Below are positions 16,784 to 25,838 of a stretch of 64,000 nucleotides of DNA, one piece after another. This stretch comes from Cryomorpha sp963748925 (GTDB taxonomy: Bacteria > Bacteroidota > Bacteroidia > Flavobacteriales_D > Cryomorphaceae), in NCBI GenBank assembly GCA_963748925.1, contig CAVVKG010000007.1, forward strand, positions 1-64,000. The letters are read 5' to 3'. Each line of letters opens with the position of its first letter. The first letter of the stretch is position 1. A program made the translations under genes and the position numbers. The notes below the pieces were generated by a model. The model was not told the origin of the DNA. It worked only from the letters and a program-made list of their open reading frames with translations, and made no database searches.

Positions 16784-19517
16784 TGTTTGGTATTCATTTA
16801 CTGCTGAAGAAGGTTTTGGTTATGTAATAAATGAGCCATCATTCAATACTGCGACAGCTAGCCTTTATGTGGCTGAAGATGGAGATTGTGACAACCTTAC
16901 AGAAGTGATAGGTTGTACTACTTTCTTTAATACCTTCTCAATTTCAGAGCCAGGTGACTACTTTTTCCGCATTAGAGCATACAGCACTCAAATAAGCCAC
17001 TCTGTTGGATTAATCTGTGCTGAGATACCAGCTAATGACGAGGCTTGTAACGCTACTCTTCTTGAATGTGGAGATAACCTTAGCGGACAATCGTTTGTTG
17101 GAGCTACTCAATCATTCGACGATGCATGTTCAGGATCTGGAACTGCAGATGTTTGGTACACTTTCGTTACAGACGGCACACAAGCAGTTACTGTTGCTGA
17201 AACTGAAACAGATGTAGTTGTTGACCTTTGGACAGGCGATGACTGTGGAAATCTTGTTGATATTTCAGGATGTGTTGATTTTGGAGAAAACTTCACAGTT
17301 ACTGACGCCGGAACATACTATTTCCGTATCAGACCTTGGGGTTCTGCTGCTACTTATGGGGTTTCACTAACATGTGTGGATTTCGCAACCAATGATGAAG
17401 CGTGTACTGCAACAGTTCTAGAATGTGGTGATGTGCTTAGCGGCCAAACCTTTATTGGCTCTACTCAATCTTTTGATGATGCATGTGGTGGGTCAGGAAC
17501 TAACGATGTATGGTTTACTTTCGTTTCAGACGGTTCTCAGGCACTTACTATAGCAGAAACTGAAACAGATGTTGTTGTCGACCTTTGGTCAGGTGATGAT
17601 TGCGGTAACTTAACACAAGTATCTGCTTGTGCTGACTTCCCTGAGTCCTTTTCAGTGAATGAAGCAGGCACCTATTATTTCCGTATCCGCCCATGGTCTA
17701 CTGCTACTTCTTACGGGGTATCATTAACATGTGCAGATTTTGCAACGAATGATGAAGCTTGTGACGCTATTGCACTTGAGTGCGGTGATGAACTCACAGG
17801 ACAGTCTTTCGCAGGAGGTACTCAATCATTCGACGACGGATGTTTTGGTTCTGGTACAGCAGATGTTTGGTACTCTTTTGTAGCAGATGGAACTCAGGCC
17901 TATGAGATAGCCGAAACTTCAACTAGTGATGTTGTTGTTGATCTTTGGACAGGTGATGAATGTGGAAACTTAACGAATGTTTTCCCATGTGATGACTTTC
18001 CGGAAAATTTCGAAGTAAGTGCCGCTGGTACATACTACTTTAGAGTTCGACCATATAGCACGGCTACAATTCATGCCGTATCTCTTACTTGTTCAGAATT
18101 TGATTGCCCTGAGTTGGGTAATATTGGTAACATGTGTGATGACGGAGATGCAGGTACTGTAAATGACGTTATTACTGATAATTGTGAATGCGTGGGTACT
18201 CCGCAAGTTGTTAACGATGAAGCATGTACTGCCACTTTGCTTGAATGTGGTGACGACCTATCAAATCAACCATTTGCAGGATCATCTCAATCTTTTGATG
18301 ATGCATGTTTTGGATCAGGGACAGGTGATGTTTGGTATACTTTCGTTGCAGACGGAACTCAAACTTACCTAATCGCTGAAACAGAAACGGATGTAGTTGT
18401 TGACCTTTGGTCAGGTGACGATTGTGGTAATTTAACCGCAGAAGAGGGATGTGTTGACTTTGGTGAAAACTTCACTGTTACTGAAGCGGGTACTTACTAC
18501 TTCCGAATCAGACCTTACGGCACAGCAACAACTTATGGCGTTTCGCTTACTTGTACTCCATTTGATTGTCCTGGTGTTGGTAACATAGGTGATGCTTGTG
18601 ATGATGGTGATGAATCTACCGCTAATGACGTGATAACTGAAAACTGTGAATGTCTTGGAACTCCAACCCCACCAAATAATGACTGTGTTAATGCTATCGC
18701 GCTTGATTGTGATACTCCTACATCCGGTACCACTATTGGTGGAACTCAAAGTGGAATTGCATCACCGGCTTGTTCAGGTGGTTCACTTGTTGACGTATTC
18801 TACACTTTAGACATTGAGCCTGGTGTTGAATATACTGTTTCAGTAAACGGACCATCATTTGACGGTGTTCTCGTCCTATACTCTGGTGAGTGTGGAACAT
18901 TGGTTGAGGAAGCCTGCGCCGATAATGGTTTATCTGACAACATTGCGGAGACTATTACTTTCACCACAGATGTAGCAGAAACAATTACAATTAGAGTATA
19001 CGACTGGTCTACTACAAATGGTGATTTCACCATCGAAGCAACCTGTGTATCTGATAATGCCGCAGTATTTAACGGTACTGTAGGTTGGAACTCAAATTGT
19101 GATGACCGCATATCTACTGTTACTTTCTATGAGCCAAACACATCTAATGTGGCAGCTACTTACGAAACAACTGTAAACTCTGCAGGTGAATTCACAATTG
19201 AAAGTGTACTTGTAGGAACCTATGACATCATTGTTGATGTACCAGGATACCTGAATAAAGGTCTTGCAGATGTAGCTACCGTAGTTGGAGAAAACACTGT
19301 TGATTTTGGAACTATTAGAGGTGGTGACGCCAATGATAGCAACAGCATCAATATTGCTGACTTCTCAGGATTGAATGCTGCATTTGGATCTGTAGAGGGC
19401 GATGCCAACTACAACCTATTTGCTGACTTTAACTGTAGTGGAACCATTAACATTGCTGACTTCTCTGGATTGAACGCCGGATTTGGTCAAGGTGGTGCAA
19501 ATGCTCCACTTCCATAA
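16716..19517 (+). CDS. PPC-repeat secreted protein, C-terminal segment ending in a dockerin
   Basis: Continuation of the 14903 gene; the ATG at 16716 is a false start and the real text enters near 16737. It contains the rest of PPC repeat 3, repeats 4-7 (starting about 17033, 17391, 17749, 18212) and a diverged repeat 8 (about 18678). Cys modules lie before repeats 7 and 8. Repeats without the module are spaced about 358 bp, those with it about 465 bp. A carboxypeptidase-regulatory-like domain (about 19050-19310) follows, then two dockerin-like calcium repeats (GGDANDSNSINIADFSGLN and ADFNCSGTINIADFSGLN), ending at APLP. No T9SS sorting domain is present, unlike the genes on both sides. The dockerin suggests non-covalent docking to a cohesin-like partner or simple calcium-stiffened termination. 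Confidence 0.85.
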   Translation: MTKLSLDATVSIADGCTNPTNGDVWYSFTAEEGFGYVINEPSFNTATASLYVAEDGDCDNLTEVIGCTTFFNTFSISEPGDYFFRIRAYSTQISHSVGLICAEIPANDEACNATLLECGDNLSGQSFVGATQSFDDACSGSGTADVWYTFVTDGTQAVTVAETETDVVVDLWTGDDCGNLVDISGCVDFGENFTVTDAGTYYFRIRPWGSAATYGVSLTCVDFATNDEACTATVLECGDVLSGQTFIGSTQSFDDACGGSGTNDVWFTFVSDGSQALTIAETETDVVVDLWSGDDCGNLTQVSACADFPESFSVNEAGTYYFRIRPWSTATSYGVSLTCADFATNDEACDAIALECGDELTGQSFAGGTQSFDDGCFGSGTADVWYSFVADGTQAYEIAETSTSDVVVDLWTGDECGNLTNVFPCDDFPENFEVSAAGTYYFRVRPYSTATIHAVSLTCSEFDCPELGNIGNMCDDGDAGTVNDVITDNCECVGTPQVVNDEACTATLLECGDDLSNQPFAGSSQSFDDACFGSGTGDVWYTFVADGTQTYLIAETETDVVVDLWSGDDCGNLTAEEGCVDFGENFTVTEAGTYYFRIRPYGTATTYGVSLTCTPFDCPGVGNIGDACDDGDESTANDVITENCECLGTPTPPNNDCVNAIALDCDTPTSGTTIGGTQSGIASPACSGGSLVDVFYTLDIEPGVEYTVSVNGPSFDGVLVLYSGECGTLVEEACADNGLSDNIAETITFTTDVAETITIRVYDWSTTNGDFTIEATCVSDNAAVFNGTVGWNSNCDDRISTVTFYEPNTSNVAATYETTVNSAGEFTIESVLVGTYDIIVDVPGYLNKGLADVATVVGENTVDFGTIRGGDANDSNSINIADFSGLNAAFGSVEGDANYNLFADFNCSGTINIADFSGLNAGFGQGGANAPLP
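16733..16739 (+). other. Frameshift in PPC repeat 3 (one extra base)
   Basis: CTT GGA TGC CAC runs to a stop at 16781-16783. Removing one base (A or T of GGATGCC) gives TFLGATVSIADGC, which matches sister repeats such as SFVGATQSFDDAC in length and content and leads into the frame open to 19517. Unlike the two lesions in the neighbouring gene, this is a gain and is not in a homopolymer. Confidence 0.8.
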
Positions 19518-19572
19518 TAACGAATAACAATCAATTACTAATTAACAATCAAAAACCAATAAATAAACACAA

Positions 19573-22500
19573 ATGCGTATGAAAATTATCGGAAAAAATC
19601 GATCTGCGAAAGTCGTAGATCGAATTACAAAAGGGTTTCTTTTTGCCTTTCTGATGCTCGGAGCCGGTTTTACCGGACTCCAGGCACAGAATGTGCAGCC
19701 CGCAAACTTTTACAACCTGCTCAATGGTGAAGCAACTAATGAAATCACCCTTGATCCAGGCGATACCTTTACATGGACCATGGGTATCAACTCTGACGGA
19801 GGAATGGATGGTGTTACAGCCACTTATTACTTCCCTTTTGAACAAATGCAGGAAGATAATGAATTAGCTACTGACCTAATTCCTCAATTTATCTTCCCGG
19901 TTCAGAATATTGTTGAGAACGAAACAGGTTATGTTACTTTCACTAAAACAGCTGTTGGAACCTTTATTACAGGTTCACAAGATATAGCTCAGTGGACGTA
20001 CACAATCGGGGATGATGTGCCGCTTGGTACAGTAATCACCATCGAACACGTAACTGATCCAGCTGTTGTTCTTATGTCTAATATCGTTTACATAGGTAAC
20101 GAACTATTGGCACCGGAAGATGCTCCAGGCATTACTATTAATGTCGGTGAGCCGGTATTGGTTGACTGTCCTGAGCTTGGCCTTAACATTGGCGATGCTT
20201 GTGATGATGAAGATGACAATACGGAAAATGATGTTGTTGGTGACGACTGCTCATGTGCAGGTACTCCTATCGATTTAACTCCGGTTAATGACCTTTGTGA
20301 AAATGCAATCTCTCTTGAGTGTGGACAGACTATCTCCGGATCTAATGTTAATGCTACAAATGATCCAGACCTTGGATCTTGCAATAGCGTTTCTTTAACC
20401 GGAGGTGCTGGTGTATGGTATACATTGACAGGCTTTAACGGCGTTGTTTCGGCTACTACTTGTTCTGAAGCGGGACCTGAATTTGATACCAAAATTGGTG
20501 TTTTCTCAGGATCATGTGAGGAAAAAGTTTGTGTAACTGCAAATGATGATGGTAGCACAGAAGATCTTGACTGTACTATAGGAACTTCTACATCAGTTAG
20601 AGCCTCATCAGTTAGTTTCAATGCTAGCGCGGATGAAACATACTATATTTACGTTGTTGGATTTAGTGCGACATCCCTTGGTGGATTTGACTTGACAGTT
20701 TCATGTGAAGCATTTGAATGTCCGGAACTTTCTGCTAACATAGGCGATGCTTGTGATGATCTTGACCCAACTACAAATGGTGATGAGGTAACTGCAGATT
20801 GTGAATGTGCTGGAGTTCCAGCACCGTCTAATGATCTTTGCGAAAATGCATTACCAGTTGCTTGTGGTGAGCAGGTTTCAGGATCTACGGTAAATGCTTC
20901 TGAAACAGGTGAGCCTACAACGACTTGTGGAACTCTTCCTTCAGCTGCAGGTGTATGGTATACTTTCACCGCAGATGCGCCAAGCATTGTAACTTTGAAT
21001 ATGTGTGGTACTGATTACGACTCTAAAATCAATGTTTACAGTGGTCCATGCGATGACAGAACTTGTGTAGGTGGAAACGATGACGATCCTTCACCAGCAA
21101 ATAATTGCGAAGGTGTTGATACAAACTCATCATTTTTCGTATTTGAAGCTGAGGCAGGTGTAGAATATACCATTTACGTAAATGGATTCAGCACCGCCAC
21201 TGGTAATTATGTATTAGATGTTTCTTGCGAAGAAATAGTTTGCTTCGCAGAAGCCGGTACAATGACTGCAGATGAGAATCCGGTTGTTTCTGAAGACGGT
21301 ACAGCTACCATTTCAGCTACCGCAGCCGGTGACGCTGTAGTTCCTGATGGTTTCTTAAACCAATATGTTTTAACCTCCGGTGCAGATTTAGTTATCCAAG
21401 GTATTTCTGAGACTCCATCTTTTGATGTGACTGCTTATGGTGATTACACGATTCATAGCGTTGTATTTGATGCAGATGATGCTGAGGCTATTCTAGCAGC
21501 CATTGAAATTGGTGTTACGACTGGTGGTGAAGTTATTGCTCTAATTGAGGAGCTTGGTCTTTGCGCAAGCCTTGATGTTGATGGTGCTCCAATTTCGGTT
21601 GTGCCTCCAGCACCTCCAGCTCCTGTTAATGACCTTTGCGCCGATGCAATTGCTTTAGAATGTGGTAACACATACACAGGAAATAATATTTCTGCTACTG
21701 AAGATGTTGACTGTGGCGGATCATCGACTCCTGGAGTTGGTGTTTGGTACACTATCACTGTAGACGTTGCTTCCACTATTACTTTGGAAACATGTTTTGA
21801 CGCAACAGATTTCGATACAGACCTAAGTGTATTCACAGGTTCATGTGATGATCTTACTTGTTTCGAAGGCTTTTCAGATGATGGATATACTGATGGTACT
21901 CCTGCCGCTATAGCTAGCTGTGGAGGTACGTTCCCGCTCAACTTTAGAGCAGGTGGTATCCTGAATGCTGAGGCTGGTGTTACTTATTATGTTCTATTAC
22001 AAGGATATTCTGATGGTGACGTTGGTAACTTCGAGCTTTTAGTTAGCTGTGAAGAAGTTCTTGACTGTCCGGAACTTGAAGCAAACATCGGTGATGCTTG
22101 TAACGATGATAACGACCAGACTGTAGATGACGTTGTAGGTGAAGATTGTGTTTGTGCAGGTACTCCTGTTGTAGTTGAATTCGACTGTCCAGAACTTGAA
22201 GCTAACTTCGGTGATGCTTGTAATGATGGTGATGACAATACAGCTAACGACATGATCACTGAAAATTGTGAATGTGCCGGTACTCCGGTAGTTACTCCTG
22301 ATTGCGAAGACTTCGTATACTACATTTCTGACCACGCTACTGAAGATGGTATCTCTGATATCTATGAAGTAACAATTAGTGGTGGTGTAGCAACGATGGA
22401 ATACATCGCAACAAGCGACATCGAAATACACATTGCTTATAACAATGAGGATAACCTTATCTATGCTGTAAGCAAGCACGAAAACTCTTACCGTACCATT

Positions 22501-24945
22501 AACCCACACGAAGTAGCTCCATCTTTCGGTCCTACTATTGCTTTGGGTGCTGACTATGGTGAGCTTACTGCTGCTGTATTTGCTCCAAATGGCAACCTAC
22601 TTATCGGTAGCCAGGACAACAATGCAATTTACTCTGTAAACGTGGCTACTAACGTGGTTTCAAGCTACGACACGTACGCTCCAGTTACTGGTGGTGACCT
22701 TGCATTTGCTTCTAACGGTATGCTTTACCTTGCTACACGTAGTGGTAATGGTCTTTATGAAGTATATCCAGCTGACGTAATTGCTGATGTATTTATTGGT
22801 AACGTACCAAGCCTTGTAACAGGTATGGCTATTACTGATGTTGACCAACTATTGGTTTCAGCCCGAGGTAATATGAGCCTTGACCTTTACAATGCGGATG
22901 GATCTAGCGCTGCTACTTCTTACATGCTTGAACTGGATGGTGAGGCTTACACGCTTCGTGATGGTGATATGACTTCTGGTTGTAACACATTCAGCCAGCC
23001 AGGTGAAGGTGAGTGTTTGAACTACAAATTGTACTATGTTCATACCCCACAAGGTGGTGGACAAGAACCACTTCTTGAGGTAACACTTAACGGTGATGGT
23101 ACTGCATCTTACACTACAGTAATTCCAAATCTTGGTGGACACATTGGTCTATCTCCTGATGGAAGCATTATTTACAATGTAGGTGGAAGCGACTTGAAAA
23201 TTATTGATGTAGCTACTGCATCTGTAATTACTACAGTTGATATCATCTCTGCTGGTGGTGCTGACCTTTCTGGTATCCCTGCTGCTTTAGTTGGAGATGA
23301 CGGTACACTTTACATTGGTCACAGTGGAAGTAACCAGGTTTACACGGTTAACCCTGCAACTGGTATTGCTACTCCTTACGGACCAAGCAGAACAGTAAAT
23401 GGTGGTGACTTGATTGAAGTAAACGGAGAAATCTGGTTGATTACACGTAACAACAATACATTTACGAATGTATTGACTGGTGCGTCATTCACAGTTCCTG
23501 TAAATGAAATCAACGGTGCTGCTGTACTTACCAATGGTAACGTATTGCTTGCTGATGGTAACGGTGGATCACTTCTTAAAGAAGTGGAAATCGCTTCTCA
23601 ATCTGTAGTTGCTACGCATGACATCGCTCTTCCACTATTTAATGGTGATTTAGCCGGTGCTTGTATTGAAAGTGGTGGATTGAACACACAATGTTACGGT
23701 TCTGAAATCCTTGGATTTGAACAAGGACTTCAAACGAATGGTAACGCTGTTCCTTTAGATCGTTCTGATGCAACTGCTGCTCTTGGGCAACCAGATGCCA
23801 GCAACGCTGCAGGTGGATTTGTTTCACTTGGTGAAGGTGGATCTATCACAATAGGTTTCGGTGGTGTTATTTATGACGCCCCAGGAAACGACATCCGTAT
23901 CTGGGAAACTTCTTTCTCAGGTGATGCATGTGGTGGAGCTGATGACGAGCAAGCTGATATTGAACTTTCACAAGATGGAATCAACTTCGTTTCTGCTGGT
24001 TCAATCTGCCGTGATGGTGAGGTTGATATTGCTGGAACTGGTCTTGACTATGTTGCTGCAATTCGTATCACTAACTCTGCATCTACAGGTTCACTTGATG
24101 GATACGATGTAGATGGTGTTGAAGCTATCAATGGATGTGAGAACAATCCGGTTGTTGAAAATGGTGACTGTTATGCAACGGAAGTTGTTGAATATGTTCA
24201 AGGTACGAGCTTTGGTGGTGGCGCTATCGCCGCAAACCGAACCAACCCGGCTGAAGCTCTTGGAGCTCCTGAGCGTTCAAATCAATCTGGCGATCTAGTA
24301 TTCGTATCTCTTGGATACGGTGGTAGCTTGACACTTTCATTTGACGGTGCGATTCCTAACGGTGACGGTGACGACATCGAAGTAGTTGAAACTACTTGGG
24401 GTAACAACAGCTGTAACTCATACGATGAGTTTGCTAATGTATACGTATCTGTTTCTGGTGAACCAGGTGACTGGCACATGGTGAAAACAATTTGTCGCGC
24501 TGACAATTTTGTTGACATCAGCGATGCTGGTGATGGAACACTAGGATTAGAGTATGTAAACTATGTTAAAATCGTTAACAACAATGATCTCTCTAACACT
24601 CCTGATGCATTCGATGTAGACGGTGTTGTAGCTCTTTACAACTGTGAAGACGGACAAGAGTCACAAGGTATGGCTGCTGAATCAAACAGCGTACTTAGCT
24701 CTTACCCGAACCCTACTTCAGGGCCTTCACAAGTGGTATTTATGACTGCTGAAACTGGTCGCACACTTGTAGAAGTGTATGACATGAGCGGACGTATGGT
24801 TACTACACTTTTCAATGCGGAAGCACAACAAGGTGAAGAGTACAGAATCGATTTTGATGGTGCAAGCCTTCCTAACGGAGTTTACATCTACAAAATGACA
24901 ACTACGAATGAAACAATCATTGACAAGTTCATGATTGCTAAATAA
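19573..24945 (+). CDS. 1790-residue T9SS surface protein (PPC-like, Cys modules, propellers, duplicated domain)
   Basis: Intact, unlike its two upstream neighbours; starts 55 bases after the previous stop (ATG at 19579 is an alternative). Signal peptide with late hydrophobic core (FLFAFLMLGAG, cut near LQA-Q). Order: an unassigned beta-rich N-terminal domain; Cys module (about 20164-20268); three PPC-like domains (about 20282-20715, 20825-21235, 21620-22060) with a further Cys module after the first and two in tandem at 22066-22290; a propeller-like region (22300-22990) about 70% identical in protein to the 13320-13990 part of the giant gene; a second propeller-like region (23020-23670); a ~155-residue domain present twice (about 23690-24150 and 24170-24650; FVSLGEGGS / FVSLGYGGS, DVDGVEA / DVDGVVA); T9SS sorting domain (24685-24942). 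The second half uses mostly T-ending codons (GGT, GCT, CTT), suggesting high expression. Confidence 0.93.
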   Translation: MRMKIIGKNRSAKVVDRITKGFLFAFLMLGAGFTGLQAQNVQPANFYNLLNGEATNEITLDPGDTFTWTMGINSDGGMDGVTATYYFPFEQMQEDNELATDLIPQFIFPVQNIVENETGYVTFTKTAVGTFITGSQDIAQWTYTIGDDVPLGTVITIEHVTDPAVVLMSNIVYIGNELLAPEDAPGITINVGEPVLVDCPELGLNIGDACDDEDDNTENDVVGDDCSCAGTPIDLTPVNDLCENAISLECGQTISGSNVNATNDPDLGSCNSVSLTGGAGVWYTLTGFNGVVSATTCSEAGPEFDTKIGVFSGSCEEKVCVTANDDGSTEDLDCTIGTSTSVRASSVSFNASADETYYIYVVGFSATSLGGFDLTVSCEAFECPELSANIGDACDDLDPTTNGDEVTADCECAGVPAPSNDLCENALPVACGEQVSGSTVNASETGEPTTTCGTLPSAAGVWYTFTADAPSIVTLNMCGTDYDSKINVYSGPCDDRTCVGGNDDDPSPANNCEGVDTNSSFFVFEAEAGVEYTIYVNGFSTATGNYVLDVSCEEIVCFAEAGTMTADENPVVSEDGTATISATAAGDAVVPDGFLNQYVLTSGADLVIQGISETPSFDVTAYGDYTIHSVVFDADDAEAILAAIEIGVTTGGEVIALIEELGLCASLDVDGAPISVVPPAPPAPVNDLCADAIALECGNTYTGNNISATEDVDCGGSSTPGVGVWYTITVDVASTITLETCFDATDFDTDLSVFTGSCDDLTCFEGFSDDGYTDGTPAAIASCGGTFPLNFRAGGILNAEAGVTYYVLLQGYSDGDVGNFELLVSCEEVLDCPELEANIGDACNDDNDQTVDDVVGEDCVCAGTPVVVEFDCPELEANFGDACNDGDDNTANDMITENCECAGTPVVTPDCEDFVYYISDHATEDGISDIYEVTISGGVATMEYIATSDIEIHIAYNNEDNLIYAVSKHENSYRTINPHEVAPSFGPTIALGADYGELTAAVFAPNGNLLIGSQDNNAIYSVNVATNVVSSYDTYAPVTGGDLAFASNGMLYLATRSGNGLYEVYPADVIADVFIGNVPSLVTGMAITDVDQLLVSARGNMSLDLYNADGSSAATSYMLELDGEAYTLRDGDMTSGCNTFSQPGEGECLNYKLYYVHTPQGGGQEPLLEVTLNGDGTASYTTVIPNLGGHIGLSPDGSIIYNVGGSDLKIIDVATASVITTVDIISAGGADLSGIPAALVGDDGTLYIGHSGSNQVYTVNPATGIATPYGPSRTVNGGDLIEVNGEIWLITRNNNTFTNVLTGASFTVPVNEINGAAVLTNGNVLLADGNGGSLLKEVEIASQSVVATHDIALPLFNGDLAGACIESGGLNTQCYGSEILGFEQGLQTNGNAVPLDRSDATAALGQPDASNAAGGFVSLGEGGSITIGFGGVIYDAPGNDIRIWETSFSGDACGGADDEQADIELSQDGINFVSAGSICRDGEVDIAGTGLDYVAAIRITNSASTGSLDGYDVDGVEAINGCENNPVVENGDCYATEVVEYVQGTSFGGGAIAANRTNPAEALGAPERSNQSGDLVFVSLGYGGSLTLSFDGAIPNGDGDDIEVVETTWGNNSCNSYDEFANVYVSVSGEPGDWHMVKTICRADNFVDISDAGDGTLGLEYVNYVKIVNNNDLSNTPDAFDVDGVVALYNCEDGQESQGMAAESNSVLSSYPNPTSGPSQVVFMTAETGRTLVEVYDMSGRMVTTLFNAEAQQGEEYRIDFDGASLPNGVYIYKMTTTNETIIDKFMIAK

Positions 24946-25006
24946 GTAGAGAACGATTCCCGATTGGCTAACAAAGCCAATGCAAGAATCTTCTTAAGCT
25001 AAAATG

Positions 25007-25045
25007 AAGTCCCGGTTGCCTTTTTGGTAGCCGGGACTTTTTTTA
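25007..25045 (+). terminator. Rho-independent terminator after the 1790-residue protein
   Basis: Stem AAGTCCCGGTTGCC (25007-25020) with GGTAGCCGGGACTT (25026-25039), two mismatches, five-T loop, followed by a T run. About 60 bases after the stop at 24945. Confidence 0.85.
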
Positions 25046-25095
25046 TGTATCCACAGCATCCAAATCACCTCCTTTAATTCACAGCTCCAGGGCTA

Positions 25096-25773
25096 TTCGC
25101 TCCGCTGGGTATCCACCCTGCGGAATCAAACCATAAGATCACCTTAGCTCCGCTGGGTATCAACCTTGTGCAACCTAAACCAATAGTTCACAGATTAACC
25201 TGACAGAATTCACTTCGCTCCGCTGGGTATTCACCCTGCGGAACTTAAACAATAGTTCACATATTACCCCTAAACAACTTGCACACATCTCCTCATAGGG
25301 TCGTACCAATTCAGACAGTATCAAATTCGCTCCGCTGGGTAAACAACTTGCACACATCTCGTCATAGGGTCGTACCAATAACAGACAGTATCAAATTCGC
25401 TCCGCTGGGTATTCACCCTGCGGAACCTAAACCAATAGTTCACAGATTACCCCCGAAACAACTTGCACACATCTCGTCATAGGGTCGTACCAATTACAGA
25501 CAGTATCAAATTCGCTCCGCTGGGTATCCACCCTGCGGAACCTAAACCAATAGTTCACAGATTAACCTGACAGAATTCGCTTCGCTCCGCTGGGTATTCA
25601 CCCTGCGGAACTTAAAACAATAGTTCACATATTACCCCTGAAACAACTTGCACACATCTCGTCATAGGGTCGTACCAATTACAGACAGTATCAAATTCGC
25701 GCCGCTGGGTATTCACCCTGCGGAATCAAACCACAAGATCACCTTCGCTCCGCTGGGTATCCACCCTGCGGAA
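25096..25773. repeat. Nine-copy palindromic repeat array
   Basis: Core unit TTCGCTCCGCTGGGTA followed by T(T/C)CACCCTGCGGAA occurs at about 25096, 25145, 25215, 25330, 25395, 25510, 25580, 25694 and 25744. Within the core, CCGCTGGGT can pair with ACCCTGCGG (one mismatch), giving a short hairpin. Between cores lie linkers that are themselves repeated: a ~40-base linker with CCAATAGTTCACAGATTA, and a ~85-base linker with CAACTTGCACACATCTCGTC and GGGTCGTACCAAT. The copy at 25330 has lost the second half of the core. Short and long units alternate, giving a period of about 185 bp. No long ORF of credible protein character is present. Confidence 0.85.
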
Positions 25774-25792
25774 CCCAACTAGCTAAAACAAA

Positions 25793-25816
25793 AAAGCACC
25801 GGTAAACCGGTGCTTT
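25793..25816 (-). terminator. Terminator of the minus-strand response-regulator operon
   Basis: Perfect 11-bp stem AAAGCACCGGT (25793-25803) / ACCGGTGCTTT (25806-25816) with a two-base loop; on the minus strand it is followed by a T run (A run on + at 25786-25795). It is 22 bases beyond the stop at 25839. Confidence 0.85.
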
Positions 25817-25838
25817 CACTATCTTCTAAAAGAATCTT

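Noticed and set aside
25096..25773. CRISPR array
   Set aside because: Spacing is not uniform, the linkers are themselves repeated rather than unique, and no cas gene is present.
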